Shown here: positions 53,401 to 62,700 of the stretch, piece by piece | Layout: each line of letters opens with the position of its first letter | How positions within the stretch are numbered: the first letter of the stretch is position 1 | NCBI RefSeq assembly: GCF_015330125.1 | Contig: NZ_JADDXR010000002.1 | Coordinates: forward strand, 3,546,685-3,610,684 | Length of the DNA stretch: 64,000 nucleotides | From: Zobellia nedashkovskayae | GTDB lineage: Bacteria; Bacteroidota; Bacteroidia; Flavobacteriales; Flavobacteriaceae | Direction: 5' to 3' | The notes under the pieces: generated by a model | Seen by the model: only the letters and a program-made list of their open reading frames with translations | Databases searched by the model: none | What the model was told of the DNA's origin: nothing | Position numbers and translations under genes: made by a program

Positions 53401-53496
53401 TACAAGGGGCCTGACCCAGAAACAGCACTTCAGAACTCTTACAATATGACCTACGCGGTAAAAACAGTTTTATTGGGTCTGAAATTAGCCTTTTAA
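50452..53496 (+). CDS. susC: SusC/RagA family TonB-dependent outer-membrane transporter
   Basis: 1014 residues. Signal peptide ending VSWAQ. Carboxypeptidase-like N-terminal domain (about 25-105: ISGVVVDEANIPLPGASVLV, FDGNFTISI). TonB box region VVVIGYGSVKKSDLTGAVAS, plug (about 115-230: LYVVDGIFFEDINVLNPADI, then ASATAIYGSRGANGVVIITT), then the 22-strand barrel. Imports oligosaccharides released outside, with SusD as lid. First gene of the PUL. Confidence 0.95.
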   Translation: MKKLKLLMAFLLLGVTTVSWAQTQISGVVVDEANIPLPGASVLVKGTNNGVVSDFDGNFTISIADSDKLLVVSYIGYETKEIPLGSSSDYTIQLIESSTGLDEVVVIGYGSVKKSDLTGAVASLNTETLTEQKKTDIGQAIQGRVAGVDVRTLSSKPGAPLSIKIRGNTVVTNNNAGRDGVSDDLADDLSKPLYVVDGIFFEDINVLNPADIEQMDILKDASATAIYGSRGANGVVIITTKNGIEGKTVFTYDSSFGLRTATNVPDLFDGPEYVQFVDDVLRARAWGGTGSAADYNNVAIDRSTEFQSSNEEASNVANGRYTDWMGLYQKAGIQTSHTLGMSGGTNGLVYNASLGYLNDEGVMGIEGYERYNISASVSKKVSDQVTVGVKAYLALSEREEGSRELFRSTLRLAPTVNPFDAEGEPILFPDDQDLRFVHPIYDAQGAWQLNTKSLNVIANVFLNYKPTKWLNFKTQFAPNITTQRFGEYRGLLTKSSRNDPSRIQSHYQSDFNTAYTWDNILDFDFDIAPDHNLKTTIISSIYYNNKEGSNIQVRDFDTDAYLFYNTEGGNDIRDFDSFYQKETLASFAGRLNYSIKDRYLFTFTGRYDGSSKLSAGNKWNFFPSAAFAWRASQESFLQNADWLNNLKFRVSYGEAGNDSTVGAYSSLAFLSPSNYLFGENPGVGKTIAGLPNEDLTWEVSKEYNLGMDLSILNNRVGLSFEYYNKKTEGSILARTLSNVTGYEDALGNFGSVRNSGIEVTLNTVNVKTDNFSWRTNFNYTKNTNEIEEIDGDLDEIPFGNHGVLKIGAPVDAIWNTAVAGIWQIDEAAEAATYGDLPGQYKFVDQNNDGTIDQDDKVLLGQNSPDWIGGMTNTFNYKNLELNVQVYTRQGSYGHSEFFQNFSTSGDGAVFNSLDLDYWTPNNPNGAYPIPDYGGTGWTYEDLSFVRVGNIGLGYQFPQELADKLKMSRLKMSLDIQNPFTFTDYKGPDPETALQNSYNMTYAVKTVLLGLKLAF

Positions 53497-53513
53497 CTTT
53501 ATAAAAAATCAAG

Positions 53514-55163
53514 ATGAAACTAGATATAAAAATTAAGCATATAGGCGTCGTACTACTCGGTATGATTACTTTAAGTGCATGCGACAGTTATATTGAAGAA
53601 GATATTTTTTCAGACATAACAAGTGAGAATTTCATTGAGGAAGGTACAGCAGATCAGTTGGTTGTAGGTATATATTCTTCTTTAAGAGAGGTGTATAAAG
53701 ATTACAATTTAAAGTTTTTAGGCACCGATTTGTTTACCGTTAAAGCTGAATTGAATTCAGTTTCTGCGGTTAATGATTATTTTGGTTTTGACTCAGGTGT
53801 TGGCGGATCATTATGGACAAAAAATTATGATGTTGTTGCAAAAGCTAATACGGCAATTAATAGATATGAAACTGTAATTACTTGGTCAGATAACAATCTG
53901 GGTGATAAAGCATATGGTATAGCTCAAGCAAAAGCGTTACGTGGTTTAGCCTTTTTTAATATGGTACAGCAGTATGGGGGATTGGTTCTAGATTTAGAAG
54001 AACCTACTACTATTCGTTCAGATTACGCGAGAAGTACGGAAGAAGAAACCTATGCACAAATCATTAGTGATTTGGAAGATGCCATACCAACTTTGCTTGA
54101 TGAGCCAGAAACTGGTCGGTTCTCAAAAAGAGCAGCACAACACGTATTGTCAGAAGTTTATTTGACTAGAGGTTATACTTCGTTTGGTAGTACAGATGAC
54201 TTTAATACTGCGGCGGCACTTGCAGAAGATGCAATTGGTTCGTATGATATTAGAAGTCAATCTTATGCCGAAGTTTTTGCATATGACAATCAAGTAAATG
54301 ACGAGATTTTATTTGCCATACAATGGGGTACTAATGGGCTTGCTACCGATCAAGAGAATACAAAGCATTCTCTTTTTATGAATCAAGTATCAAATTATCC
54401 AGGAGTAAATAGAACGACTACTCCATATGGTTTTAGTGATTTTAATGCTATGCCTACGCCATTTTTCTATTCTTTATTAGCAGATAATGATAGTAGAGAT
54501 GATGCCACGATACATAGGGCAATTCTTGCAGACGGTGATGAAGATGAAGGACCAGACGCAATTGTAGCTGGTGACACCATTGTATATTACCCAAAAGTAG
54601 CTATAGATCCTATTGAATTAGCGGAACGTTTGGACAGATACTGGGTGTACCAGCCGGACCAGTATTTATTTGGACAGCCAGATAACGTACCTGGAGTCAA
54701 CTATTTATATTCTCTAAATCCAGAGCGAACCAATTTTCCTATTTTCAAGAAGTTTGACGATGAGATATTTAGTGAAGCTACAGATGGTGCTCGTGATACA
54801 TTTGTATTCAGAATAGCAGAAACACATTTACTAGCTGCTGAAGCATATTTAGCTGCTGGAAATTCAGCAGCTGCGTTAATCCATATCAACATTGTTAGAG
54901 AGCGTGCTACTGGTGTTGCTAACGAATATACTTCTGTAACAATAGATGATATTCTAAATGAGAGAGCTTTGGAATTAGCTGGTGAAGCAAATAGATGGGC
55001 CGTATTAAAACGAACAGGGAAATTAGAGGAGCGTATTTTAGCTCATAACCCGCACGTTCAAGACCACGGTGCTTTTGATGCAAGTATTCACTTGTTGAGA
55101 CCTATTCCTTCTAGTGAATTAGAACTTTCAGATGGTTCATTGACGCAGAACCCAGGATACTAA
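53514..55163 (+). CDS. susD: SusD/RagB family glycan-binding lipoprotein
   Basis: 549 residues, lipoprotein (ITLSACDSYIEED, Cys near 24). SusD-like TPR folds: AQAKALRGLAFFNMVQQYGG, then TETFVFRIAETHLLA-type motif as FVFRIAETHLLAAEAYLAAG, and INIVRERATG with DDILNERALELAGEANRW near the end. Starts 17 bases after susC and forms its lid on the cell surface. Confidence 0.95.
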   Translation: MKLDIKIKHIGVVLLGMITLSACDSYIEEDIFSDITSENFIEEGTADQLVVGIYSSLREVYKDYNLKFLGTDLFTVKAELNSVSAVNDYFGFDSGVGGSLWTKNYDVVAKANTAINRYETVITWSDNNLGDKAYGIAQAKALRGLAFFNMVQQYGGLVLDLEEPTTIRSDYARSTEEETYAQIISDLEDAIPTLLDEPETGRFSKRAAQHVLSEVYLTRGYTSFGSTDDFNTAAALAEDAIGSYDIRSQSYAEVFAYDNQVNDEILFAIQWGTNGLATDQENTKHSLFMNQVSNYPGVNRTTTPYGFSDFNAMPTPFFYSLLADNDSRDDATIHRAILADGDEDEGPDAIVAGDTIVYYPKVAIDPIELAERLDRYWVYQPDQYLFGQPDNVPGVNYLYSLNPERTNFPIFKKFDDEIFSEATDGARDTFVFRIAETHLLAAEAYLAAGNSAAALIHINIVRERATGVANEYTSVTIDDILNERALELAGEANRWAVLKRTGKLEERILAHNPHVQDHGAFDASIHLLRPIPSSELELSDGSLTQNPGY

Positions 55164-55197
55164 AAAAATTGAGTTTAGTTAAATTGAGTTAGTTGAA

Positions 55198-55233
55198 TAT
55201 GGGCGGGAGTGGTATTCCTGCCCATATTTTTTA
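55198..55233 (+). terminator. Hairpin downstream of susD
   Basis: ATATGGGCGGGA and TCCTGCCCATAT pair around GTGGTAT (one bulge), followed by a T-run. In PULs such a structure commonly lowers expression of downstream genes relative to susCD. Confidence 0.75.
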
Positions 55234-55271
55234 AACTCCCTCTTAATTACAGATACGTATATCAGATTATT

Positions 55272-57326
55272 ATGACGTCTAAAACACTACGGTTTAGCCG
55301 AGTTCTTCTATTGCTTCCCATTATAGGGCTATTTCTATTATATGCTTTTTCCAAAGAACCAACATCTTCTATTTATTTAGTGGTCGGGAAACAAGCGAAC
55401 GAAACGGAGTTGAATGCCGTTGAAGATTTACAAAATGATTTAAAAAAGGCTTTATCCGCAAAGGTGGAAGTGGTTGCCAATATTAATGATGTTCCTAAAA
55501 AAGGAACGATTATTCTATTGGGAACACCGCAATCCAACGCTTTGATAGCCTCTTTAAATACATCTAAAAAAATACAGATTACTTCAGTAAATCCAGGTCC
55601 GCGTGGTGGTATTTGGGCAAAGACTGATCTAAAGAATAAAAAGGAAATAATTGTAATAGCTGGCTCTGATGTACAAGGTCTTCAGTATGCCATTTATGAT
55701 TATTCAAATGAAATATTGGGTGTTGATCCTGTTCAATATTGGACAGGAAAGGAAGTAGTAAAGAAAGAACTTAAAAACCTCTTCGCTTTTGAGAATAGGC
55801 ATATTGCTCCGCCAAAAGTACCATTGCTGTGTTACTTTGAGAACGATGTTGATGAATTGGCAAACTACAGAGGAGATCTACTAGAATACGATTGGGAGAG
55901 TTATACGGAGTTAATTAACTCGTTGGTGCGACTACGATACAATGCAATTCAAATTTTTGATATGCTTGGACGGCCTGAATTTTTCATCCGTCCGGAATAT
56001 AAGGAATTAACGGATTACCAAGTGGATGTGGCCTATGTTGAAAAGATGATAGACTACGCGCAGAAAAAAGGAATGAAGGTGGCTATAGACTTTGCACTTG
56101 GCTATCAGATACACCCAATGTCTGCAGATAAAGCTACCTGTTGGAAAGATTATAAAGAAGATTGGATAACGGCATGGCGTTATTATCTAGAGAAAACACC
56201 GCTACGTAAAACTGATATTTTCATATTACGACCACGCCATCAAGTATGGGACTGGGAGTATAAAAGTAGTTGTGGAGAAGAGAAAATAGCCGTCTTTAAT
56301 GAGGTGTACAAATCTTTTGGGGATTTAGTAGATGAATACAAACCGGAGGCGGACAAGGTTTTGGTTTGCTATTCCGATGGAATGGAAATGTGGAACGATG
56401 GTTTCAGGCCACCAAAAGATTGGATAGTTGCATGGTCTGATCATGGTTTTGGAGATTTTGAACATTTGCCTAATACTACAGATGGTTACAACTTTGGGAC
56501 CTATATGCATGCTGGGTACTGGTTAAACCATACGGTTCACAACCCATATCCAGAAAAAGTGGAATCGGTAATGAAGGACATGTTCAGTACATATAGTGCC
56601 GATAAGTTTTGCTTGGTAAACGGACAAAATTTTAGACCTTTTTTACTAAACATTGAGGCATATTCGGAAGTATGTAATGACCCTGAAAGTTTTGATGCGC
56701 ATTCTTTCTATAAGAATTGGACGGAGCGCTATTTTAATGAGGTAAGTGCCAAACATGCAATAACGTCAATGAAATCTTTGCATGAAGCCCAAAAGAACAG
56801 AATTGGTTACGTTCAGCACCTTTGGGAGATTAGGGAAGCTATTTCCTATTTATCTGATAGTCCAATACAGAGGCCGGGAAAATCACCTGTAGCTCATGAT
56901 TACAAAAGGGTAGCGAATGATTTAGAACATGTAAAAGTTACGGAAGAATTCATAGACCTTTCGGTTCAAGAAGCAGACAAAGGGCTCAAGGAGATTACGG
57001 AGAATGAGACTTTCTTCCATGATTATGTTTATTTGCCAGTTGTGCTATATCAAGACTTGATTGGTTTTGAGCGTACGTTACACGAGATGGCGGTATTGAA
57101 AAAGGAGTTTGAAGAGACATCTAATGATATCCTTCTAGACGATATAAAAGCTTTATTTCCAGAGGCCAAAACACAATTAGACAAAATATATCAAAATCGA
57201 AAAAGCGGTGATAAATCACCAAAATGGGACAATTGGTACAATCCAAAAATAAGAAGGCCAAACAACGGATTTCCAACTTTTGAAATGCTAGACCAAATTG
57301 AATCAAACTTAAATGCAAAAAGCTAA
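55272..57326 (+). CDS. GH115-related glycoside hydrolase candidate
   Basis: 684 residues from ATG at 55272, which begins an N-terminal hydrophobic segment (VLLLLPIIGLFLLYAFS). The N-terminal GH20/GH115-like domain (about 25-155) has TIILLGTPQSNALIASL and GLQYAIYDYSNEILGVDPVQ, as in GH115. The catalytic barrel region then holds NYRGDLLEYDWESYTELINS and AWSDHGFGDFEHLPNTTDGY, which parallels the WSDDNWGNIRRLPT region of GH115. It is shorter than full GH115 alpha-glucuronidases (about 800-1000). Probably secreted or membrane-anchored, acting on the PUL's target glycan. The exact activity is unknown. Confidence 0.6.
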   Translation: MTSKTLRFSRVLLLLPIIGLFLLYAFSKEPTSSIYLVVGKQANETELNAVEDLQNDLKKALSAKVEVVANINDVPKKGTIILLGTPQSNALIASLNTSKKIQITSVNPGPRGGIWAKTDLKNKKEIIVIAGSDVQGLQYAIYDYSNEILGVDPVQYWTGKEVVKKELKNLFAFENRHIAPPKVPLLCYFENDVDELANYRGDLLEYDWESYTELINSLVRLRYNAIQIFDMLGRPEFFIRPEYKELTDYQVDVAYVEKMIDYAQKKGMKVAIDFALGYQIHPMSADKATCWKDYKEDWITAWRYYLEKTPLRKTDIFILRPRHQVWDWEYKSSCGEEKIAVFNEVYKSFGDLVDEYKPEADKVLVCYSDGMEMWNDGFRPPKDWIVAWSDHGFGDFEHLPNTTDGYNFGTYMHAGYWLNHTVHNPYPEKVESVMKDMFSTYSADKFCLVNGQNFRPFLLNIEAYSEVCNDPESFDAHSFYKNWTERYFNEVSAKHAITSMKSLHEAQKNRIGYVQHLWEIREAISYLSDSPIQRPGKSPVAHDYKRVANDLEHVKVTEEFIDLSVQEADKGLKEITENETFFHDYVYLPVVLYQDLIGFERTLHEMAVLKKEFEETSNDILLDDIKALFPEAKTQLDKIYQNRKSGDKSPKWDNWYNPKIRRPNNGFPTFEMLDQIESNLNAKS

Positions 57327-57339
57327 AGAAATATATAGT

Positions 57340-59637
57340 ATGAATTTATTTTTAAAAGTTCCTTCCTACGGGATTTACATCATATTAGCCATTATATTCT
57401 CTTCTTGTGAGACAAAGGTAGAGCCAATAGCAACGGTTAAAAGCATAGATCCAGTAGACTTGGTTTACCCTCAACTAGATACAGAAAACTCTAGATGGTT
57501 TTTCTTTTCATCTGCCAGCAGGCCTTTTGGCATGGTAAATCTTAGTCCAGATACTGAAGTAAACGGAGCATGGGGCAGTGGTTATAGGCATAAAGTAGAT
57601 ACGGTTCAGGGATTTAGTCATATTCATGCATGGCAATTATCAGGTTTGTCAGTTATGCCGGTTACTGTAAATGAGTTGAATGCAAAATCGGTTTTTACAG
57701 ATTTTAAATCAAAATTCAGTCATGACAAGGAAAAAGTATCACCAGGACATCATTCTCTAAATCTTGAAAGGTATGATATAGATGTGGAGCTTACGAGCAC
57801 TACGCGGGTGGGATTACATAAATATTCCTATCCTAAAAATGAAAAAAAGGCAGCAATACTTTTCAATCTAAATGGAATGTTGGGACCTAACGAAAATACA
57901 GACGGATTACTTGAGCAGATAAATGCGAACTCTTTAAAAGGGGAGTTAGTCATCAAAGAAACAAGTAGAAGGCCAAAACCTGTAAAATTGTTTTTCACTA
58001 TTGATTTAAATGCAGAAATAGCATCTATTGAACATGATGATAAAACCGGAAACTATATAGTGTTCTTAGAAGATGGAGCTGATGAAGTATTAATGAAAGC
58101 CGGAATTTCATACACCTCTGTTGAAAATGCAAAAGGTAATATAGATAGCGAATTGGCAGAATGGGATTTTGAACAGACGGTTGAAGATTCTAAGAAGGAG
58201 TGGAACGGATTATTGGAGAGAATAAAAGTAGAAGGCAATACGGAAATAGCACAAAAGAGATTCTACACAGATTTATGGCATAGTTTACAAGGACGAAGAA
58301 TTATTAGCGATGCTAACGGAGCCTATCCTGATAATACAGGTGAGGCTTTCAAAGTAGGGCAATTGCCGCTTGATGATAGTGGGAAACCAAAATTCAATCA
58401 TTATAATTCAGATTCTTTTTGGGGAGCACAATGGACACTCAATACGCTATGGGGTTTAGTCTATCCAGATATTATGGAAGAATTTGTAAACTCTCTGATG
58501 CAATATTATGAAGATGGTGGAATGGTTCCGAGGGGGCCTTCTGGGGGAAATTACACTTATGTTATGACTGGAGCTTCATCTACACCATTTATAGTAAGCG
58601 CAATTCAAAAAGGACTGATAACAGAAGATTTAGAAGAAATTTACCAAGCTTTAAAGAAAAACCATATGCCAGGAGGTATTATGGGCAAGGCAGGGTATGA
58701 GCACAATACAACAATAGGTGGCGGACTCAAGTATTATATAGAGAACGGATATGTACCTCACCCCATACCTGAAGGCAAATTTGGAGGACATCAAGATGGG
58801 GCAAGTATGACCATGGAGTATGCTTACCAAGATTGGACACTTGCTCAATTGGCAAAAAAGCTAGGAAAGACAGTAGACTATGATTATTTTCTAAAACGTT
58901 CAGAAAATTATAAAAATGCTTTTGATATTTCCATCGGTTGGATGCGACCGAAAGATATATCGGGTAAATGGGGTGAAAATTATAGCCCTTACGAACATGA
59001 AAATGGTTTTATAGAGTCTAATGGAGCACAATCTACTTGGTTTGTACCTCATGACGAAGAAGGCCTTGCCAGATTAATGGGAGGGAAGTCTGCGGCTGTA
59101 GAAAAATTAAATGAGCAGTTCAAAACCGCTGAAAAGCTAGGTTTTACGGCTGGTAATTCGCATTCGCAAGAATTGCATCCTGAGTACAGGAATATTCCCA
59201 TTAATTACGGAAATCAGCCATCTATACAAACCGCTTTTATTTTTAATAAATTAGATAGGCCAGATCTTACACAGTATTGGTCTAGAAGAGTCGCGAATAC
59301 TGTTTTTGGTGGTCTTTCACCTGCTACAGGATATAATGGAGATGAAGACCAAGGTTTAATGGGTAGCTTGGCAGTATTAATGAAGATAGGTCTTTTTCAA
59401 ATGAATGGAGGGACTGAGGAGAATCCAAAATATGAATTTGGAAGTCCAAGTTTTGACAAAGTTAGTATCAGTCTTCAGAACGGAAAAAGTTTAATTATTA
59501 ATTCACCCGGAGCAAGCAGTGGTAATGTTTTTGTTAAAAGTATTGAATTGAACGAGTCACCATATAAAAAATATCATATTACACATGATTTAATTACTAG
59601 TGGAGTTACCTTAGATTTTGAAATGTCTGCAGAGTAG
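57340..59637 (+). CDS. GH92 family alpha-mannosidase-type lipoprotein
   Basis: 765 residues from ATG at 57340 (the frame extends to 57313). Lipoprotein signal IFSSCETKV. N-terminal beta-sandwich (about 35-265: SSASRPFGMVNLSPDTE, GFSHIHAWQLSGLSVMPVTV), then the catalytic (alpha/alpha)6 barrel with FWGAQWTLNTLWGLVYPD, GNSHSQELHPEYRNIPINYG, and NGDEDQGLMGSLAVLMKIGLF, all GH92 hallmarks including the conserved NGDEDQG acid residues. Family acts on alpha-mannosides. Overlapping with the preceding gene suggests translation coupling. Confidence 0.93.
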   Translation: MNLFLKVPSYGIYIILAIIFSSCETKVEPIATVKSIDPVDLVYPQLDTENSRWFFFSSASRPFGMVNLSPDTEVNGAWGSGYRHKVDTVQGFSHIHAWQLSGLSVMPVTVNELNAKSVFTDFKSKFSHDKEKVSPGHHSLNLERYDIDVELTSTTRVGLHKYSYPKNEKKAAILFNLNGMLGPNENTDGLLEQINANSLKGELVIKETSRRPKPVKLFFTIDLNAEIASIEHDDKTGNYIVFLEDGADEVLMKAGISYTSVENAKGNIDSELAEWDFEQTVEDSKKEWNGLLERIKVEGNTEIAQKRFYTDLWHSLQGRRIISDANGAYPDNTGEAFKVGQLPLDDSGKPKFNHYNSDSFWGAQWTLNTLWGLVYPDIMEEFVNSLMQYYEDGGMVPRGPSGGNYTYVMTGASSTPFIVSAIQKGLITEDLEEIYQALKKNHMPGGIMGKAGYEHNTTIGGGLKYYIENGYVPHPIPEGKFGGHQDGASMTMEYAYQDWTLAQLAKKLGKTVDYDYFLKRSENYKNAFDISIGWMRPKDISGKWGENYSPYEHENGFIESNGAQSTWFVPHDEEGLARLMGGKSAAVEKLNEQFKTAEKLGFTAGNSHSQELHPEYRNIPINYGNQPSIQTAFIFNKLDRPDLTQYWSRRVANTVFGGLSPATGYNGDEDQGLMGSLAVLMKIGLFQMNGGTEENPKYEFGSPSFDKVSISLQNGKSLIINSPGASSGNVFVKSIELNESPYKKYHITHDLITSGVTLDFEMSAE

Positions 59638-59711
59638 CCTCCAATAGAATAAAAGTAGATGAGCTAGGAGGTTATTTTTAAAACCTTAAATTGTAAGTGC
59701 AACTCAAAAAA

Positions 59712-62700
59712 ATGGGCTACCGATTAACATGTGTTTTCTGGTTTATCTTCTCTGTTTGGGGAATGTGTGCCCAATCATTAAAATTTGAGCACTATAATGA
59801 TGCTAGTGGTATTTCCCATAATTCGGTAAGACATATTGTTCAAGATAATGAGGGCTTTCTTTGGTTTGGAACATTTTCTGGTCTTAACCGTTTTGATGGG
59901 TATGAATTTAAATCATATACCAGCGTATCTCCTTCTGTAAATACCATTCCCAACGATGATATTACTGCATTGGAATTTAATAAAGAGACGAACCAATTAT
60001 GGATTGGGACGCGTAACGGGCTTACTCTTCTTGATTTAAACACCTATAAATTCAAAGTTTTTTTACCTGAGGCTAATAATGCAGGGTCATTGCCGGATAA
60101 GGAAATTAGGTCTGTCCATATAGATTCGTTTAATAGAGTTTGGGTTGGTACTAAAGACCAAGGATTATTTCTGTACGACTCTAAAGAAGAAAGCTTCAGT
60201 AAAATTCCAATTGAAGGTTTTGTCTACGTTAAAGAAATTTTTGAAGATTCTAAAGGCCGTTTATGGATTGGTAGTTATGGTGATGTTGGAATAGCTAGGA
60301 TTTCTTTGGATAACCTTGGTTCCATTGTCCAAATAAAACAATATTCGTTATCCGTTGAAAATGAAGCTAGCCCTTACATAAATTTCATTTATGAAGATCA
60401 TAAGTCGGACATTTTTGCAGGTAGTAGAAACGGGTTATACAAATTGAATGTAAATCAGGATAGCTTTCAAAATTTGCTTATTGAAGATTCTGAGGTAAGA
60501 GATAAGTTAGGACCTTATTTTATATCAATAGCTAAGGCTCCCAATGGAAAATACTGGTTGGGAACTTTAGGGGGTATTTTACAGGTAGATACTTTAGAAG
60601 ACATTCAGACTAAGCAGTATGATTGGTATTTTTCCGAATTGTCTGATGATGACTCATTAGTCGATAACTTGGTTTCTTCATTATATTTTGATGCTTCTGG
60701 TGTGCTTTGGGTGGGCACTGAAGAAGGATTGGATAAATACGATCCTTATGAGAATCAGTTTAAATACAACACATCGATCAGTCGCTTTATAGATAACCAA
60801 GTACCTCGTATCCGCGATTTCTCAAAAACTTTTGATGAAAAAATAATAGTAGCAACACGGCATAATGGTCTATTTATTTCAGAAGAAGAAAAATACATTT
60901 CCCTTTATAATTCCCAAAAAGATATTGCAAGTATGTATTCTCCTAATGGGAAAATATTCTATTGTGGTCTTTGGAACGGGAAAATACTGGTTTATGATTA
61001 CCTAAACAAAACAGATAAGGTAATTGATGTAGGATTTAAAAATGCCCCCATTTTAGCTTTTGAGCCTTTCGGAAATGACCAAATGATTATAGCTTCCCAC
61101 GGTGAGGGTGCCGTTGTTCTAAATTTGGAAACTCAAAGAGTAGATGAGTCGTATGGGAATTTGTTACCCACTCTAGATATTAACACGGTAAAAGCGAGTG
61201 CGGATAATAAAATTTGGTTTGCTACGCAAATGGGCGTCTATTGCTACGATCAACAATCAATGAAAGTTATAGCTTACGAAGCCAAATCAGAGAATGAGGT
61301 TGGTTTGCCGCATAATAACGTTAGTGATATTGCCATAGATGAATCCGGTAAAATTTGGGCCGCTACCCGTAAGGGGCTCTGTTATTATGACCCGGCTCTA
61401 GATAATTTTTTACCAATAGAAGAGATAGGGGGGTTACAGAATCGTTGGATTACAAACCTTCTATCTAATAAAGATGGGTTTCTGTGGTTGAATATGAACA
61501 ATAATAATTTGGGTAAATATGACATTACCTCAAAAGAATTAAAATTGTATCATACGGAAAGTGGTAACCGGCTGGATATATTCAGTACCAGAGGCTTTTA
61601 TTATGCGGATGATTCCCATATGTACCTTGGTGGTAAGGAGGGAATTATAACCTTTTCACCAAAAGAGCTCTCCGTAAACGAATATGCGCCGGAACCAATA
61701 ATCACCAATATTAGAGTACAGAATAAGGCGGTAGAAATAGGTTCAGTAATAAACGGACAACAGGTACTTAAATCTGATATAAACATAGATAGAAATCTGG
61801 TTCTTAAAAATACCAATAAGAATTTCTCTCTTACTTTTTCTAGTCCATCTTACGTTAACGGAAGACAGAATAGGTATAGCTATATTTTAGAAGGTTTTGA
61901 TGAAAATTGGAACACCGTAGATGTTCGGCAACGAACAGTACAATACACCAATTTGTTTTCTGGAGAGTATGTGTTTAAAGTAAAGGCAATGAACAGTCAT
62001 GGGGTATGGAGTGATGTTGCTTCTTACCAAATTGAAATTTTACCACCTTTTTGGTTTACCTATAAAGCGTTTTTTCTTTTGTTATTGGTGTTGGCCTTGG
62101 CTTTTTATCTCATACGCAAACAAATAAGAACCCGTATTGTATTAAAACAACAATGGTTAATGGAAAGGGTAAAGCGAGAACGTGATGAAAAATTGAATAA
62201 CGAAAAGCTACGTTTCTTTACGAATATATCTCATGAACTCAGAACTCCGTTAACGCTAATTTTAGGTCCGGCAAAACAGTTGATAGAAGATGGAAAGGAT
62301 TCGGGTAATTATTTTCAACAGAGCCGGTATAACCTCATTCACCAGAACGCAAATAGGTTATTAAATTTGGTAAATCAGGTGCTGGATTTTAGAAGGGCCC
62401 AATCTGGTGAATTGCGATTGAAAGTAACGAAGACGGATATTCTTCTGTATACGAAAAATACCTTTCGCTCATTTGAAGAGTTGGCGGACGATAAAAAAAT
62501 CAATTTTAACTTAATATCTGAAAATGCCGAGATTGAAGGATATATAGACCGAGACAAGTATGATAAAATGCTGTATAATCTATTATCCAATGCATTGAAA
62601 TTCACCCATAATTATGGTCATGTAGACCTTTTTATAGAAGTAAAAGAGGAGGGGGGTCAGCCCTTCTTAATAGTAGAAGTGAGTGATGACGGAATTGGAG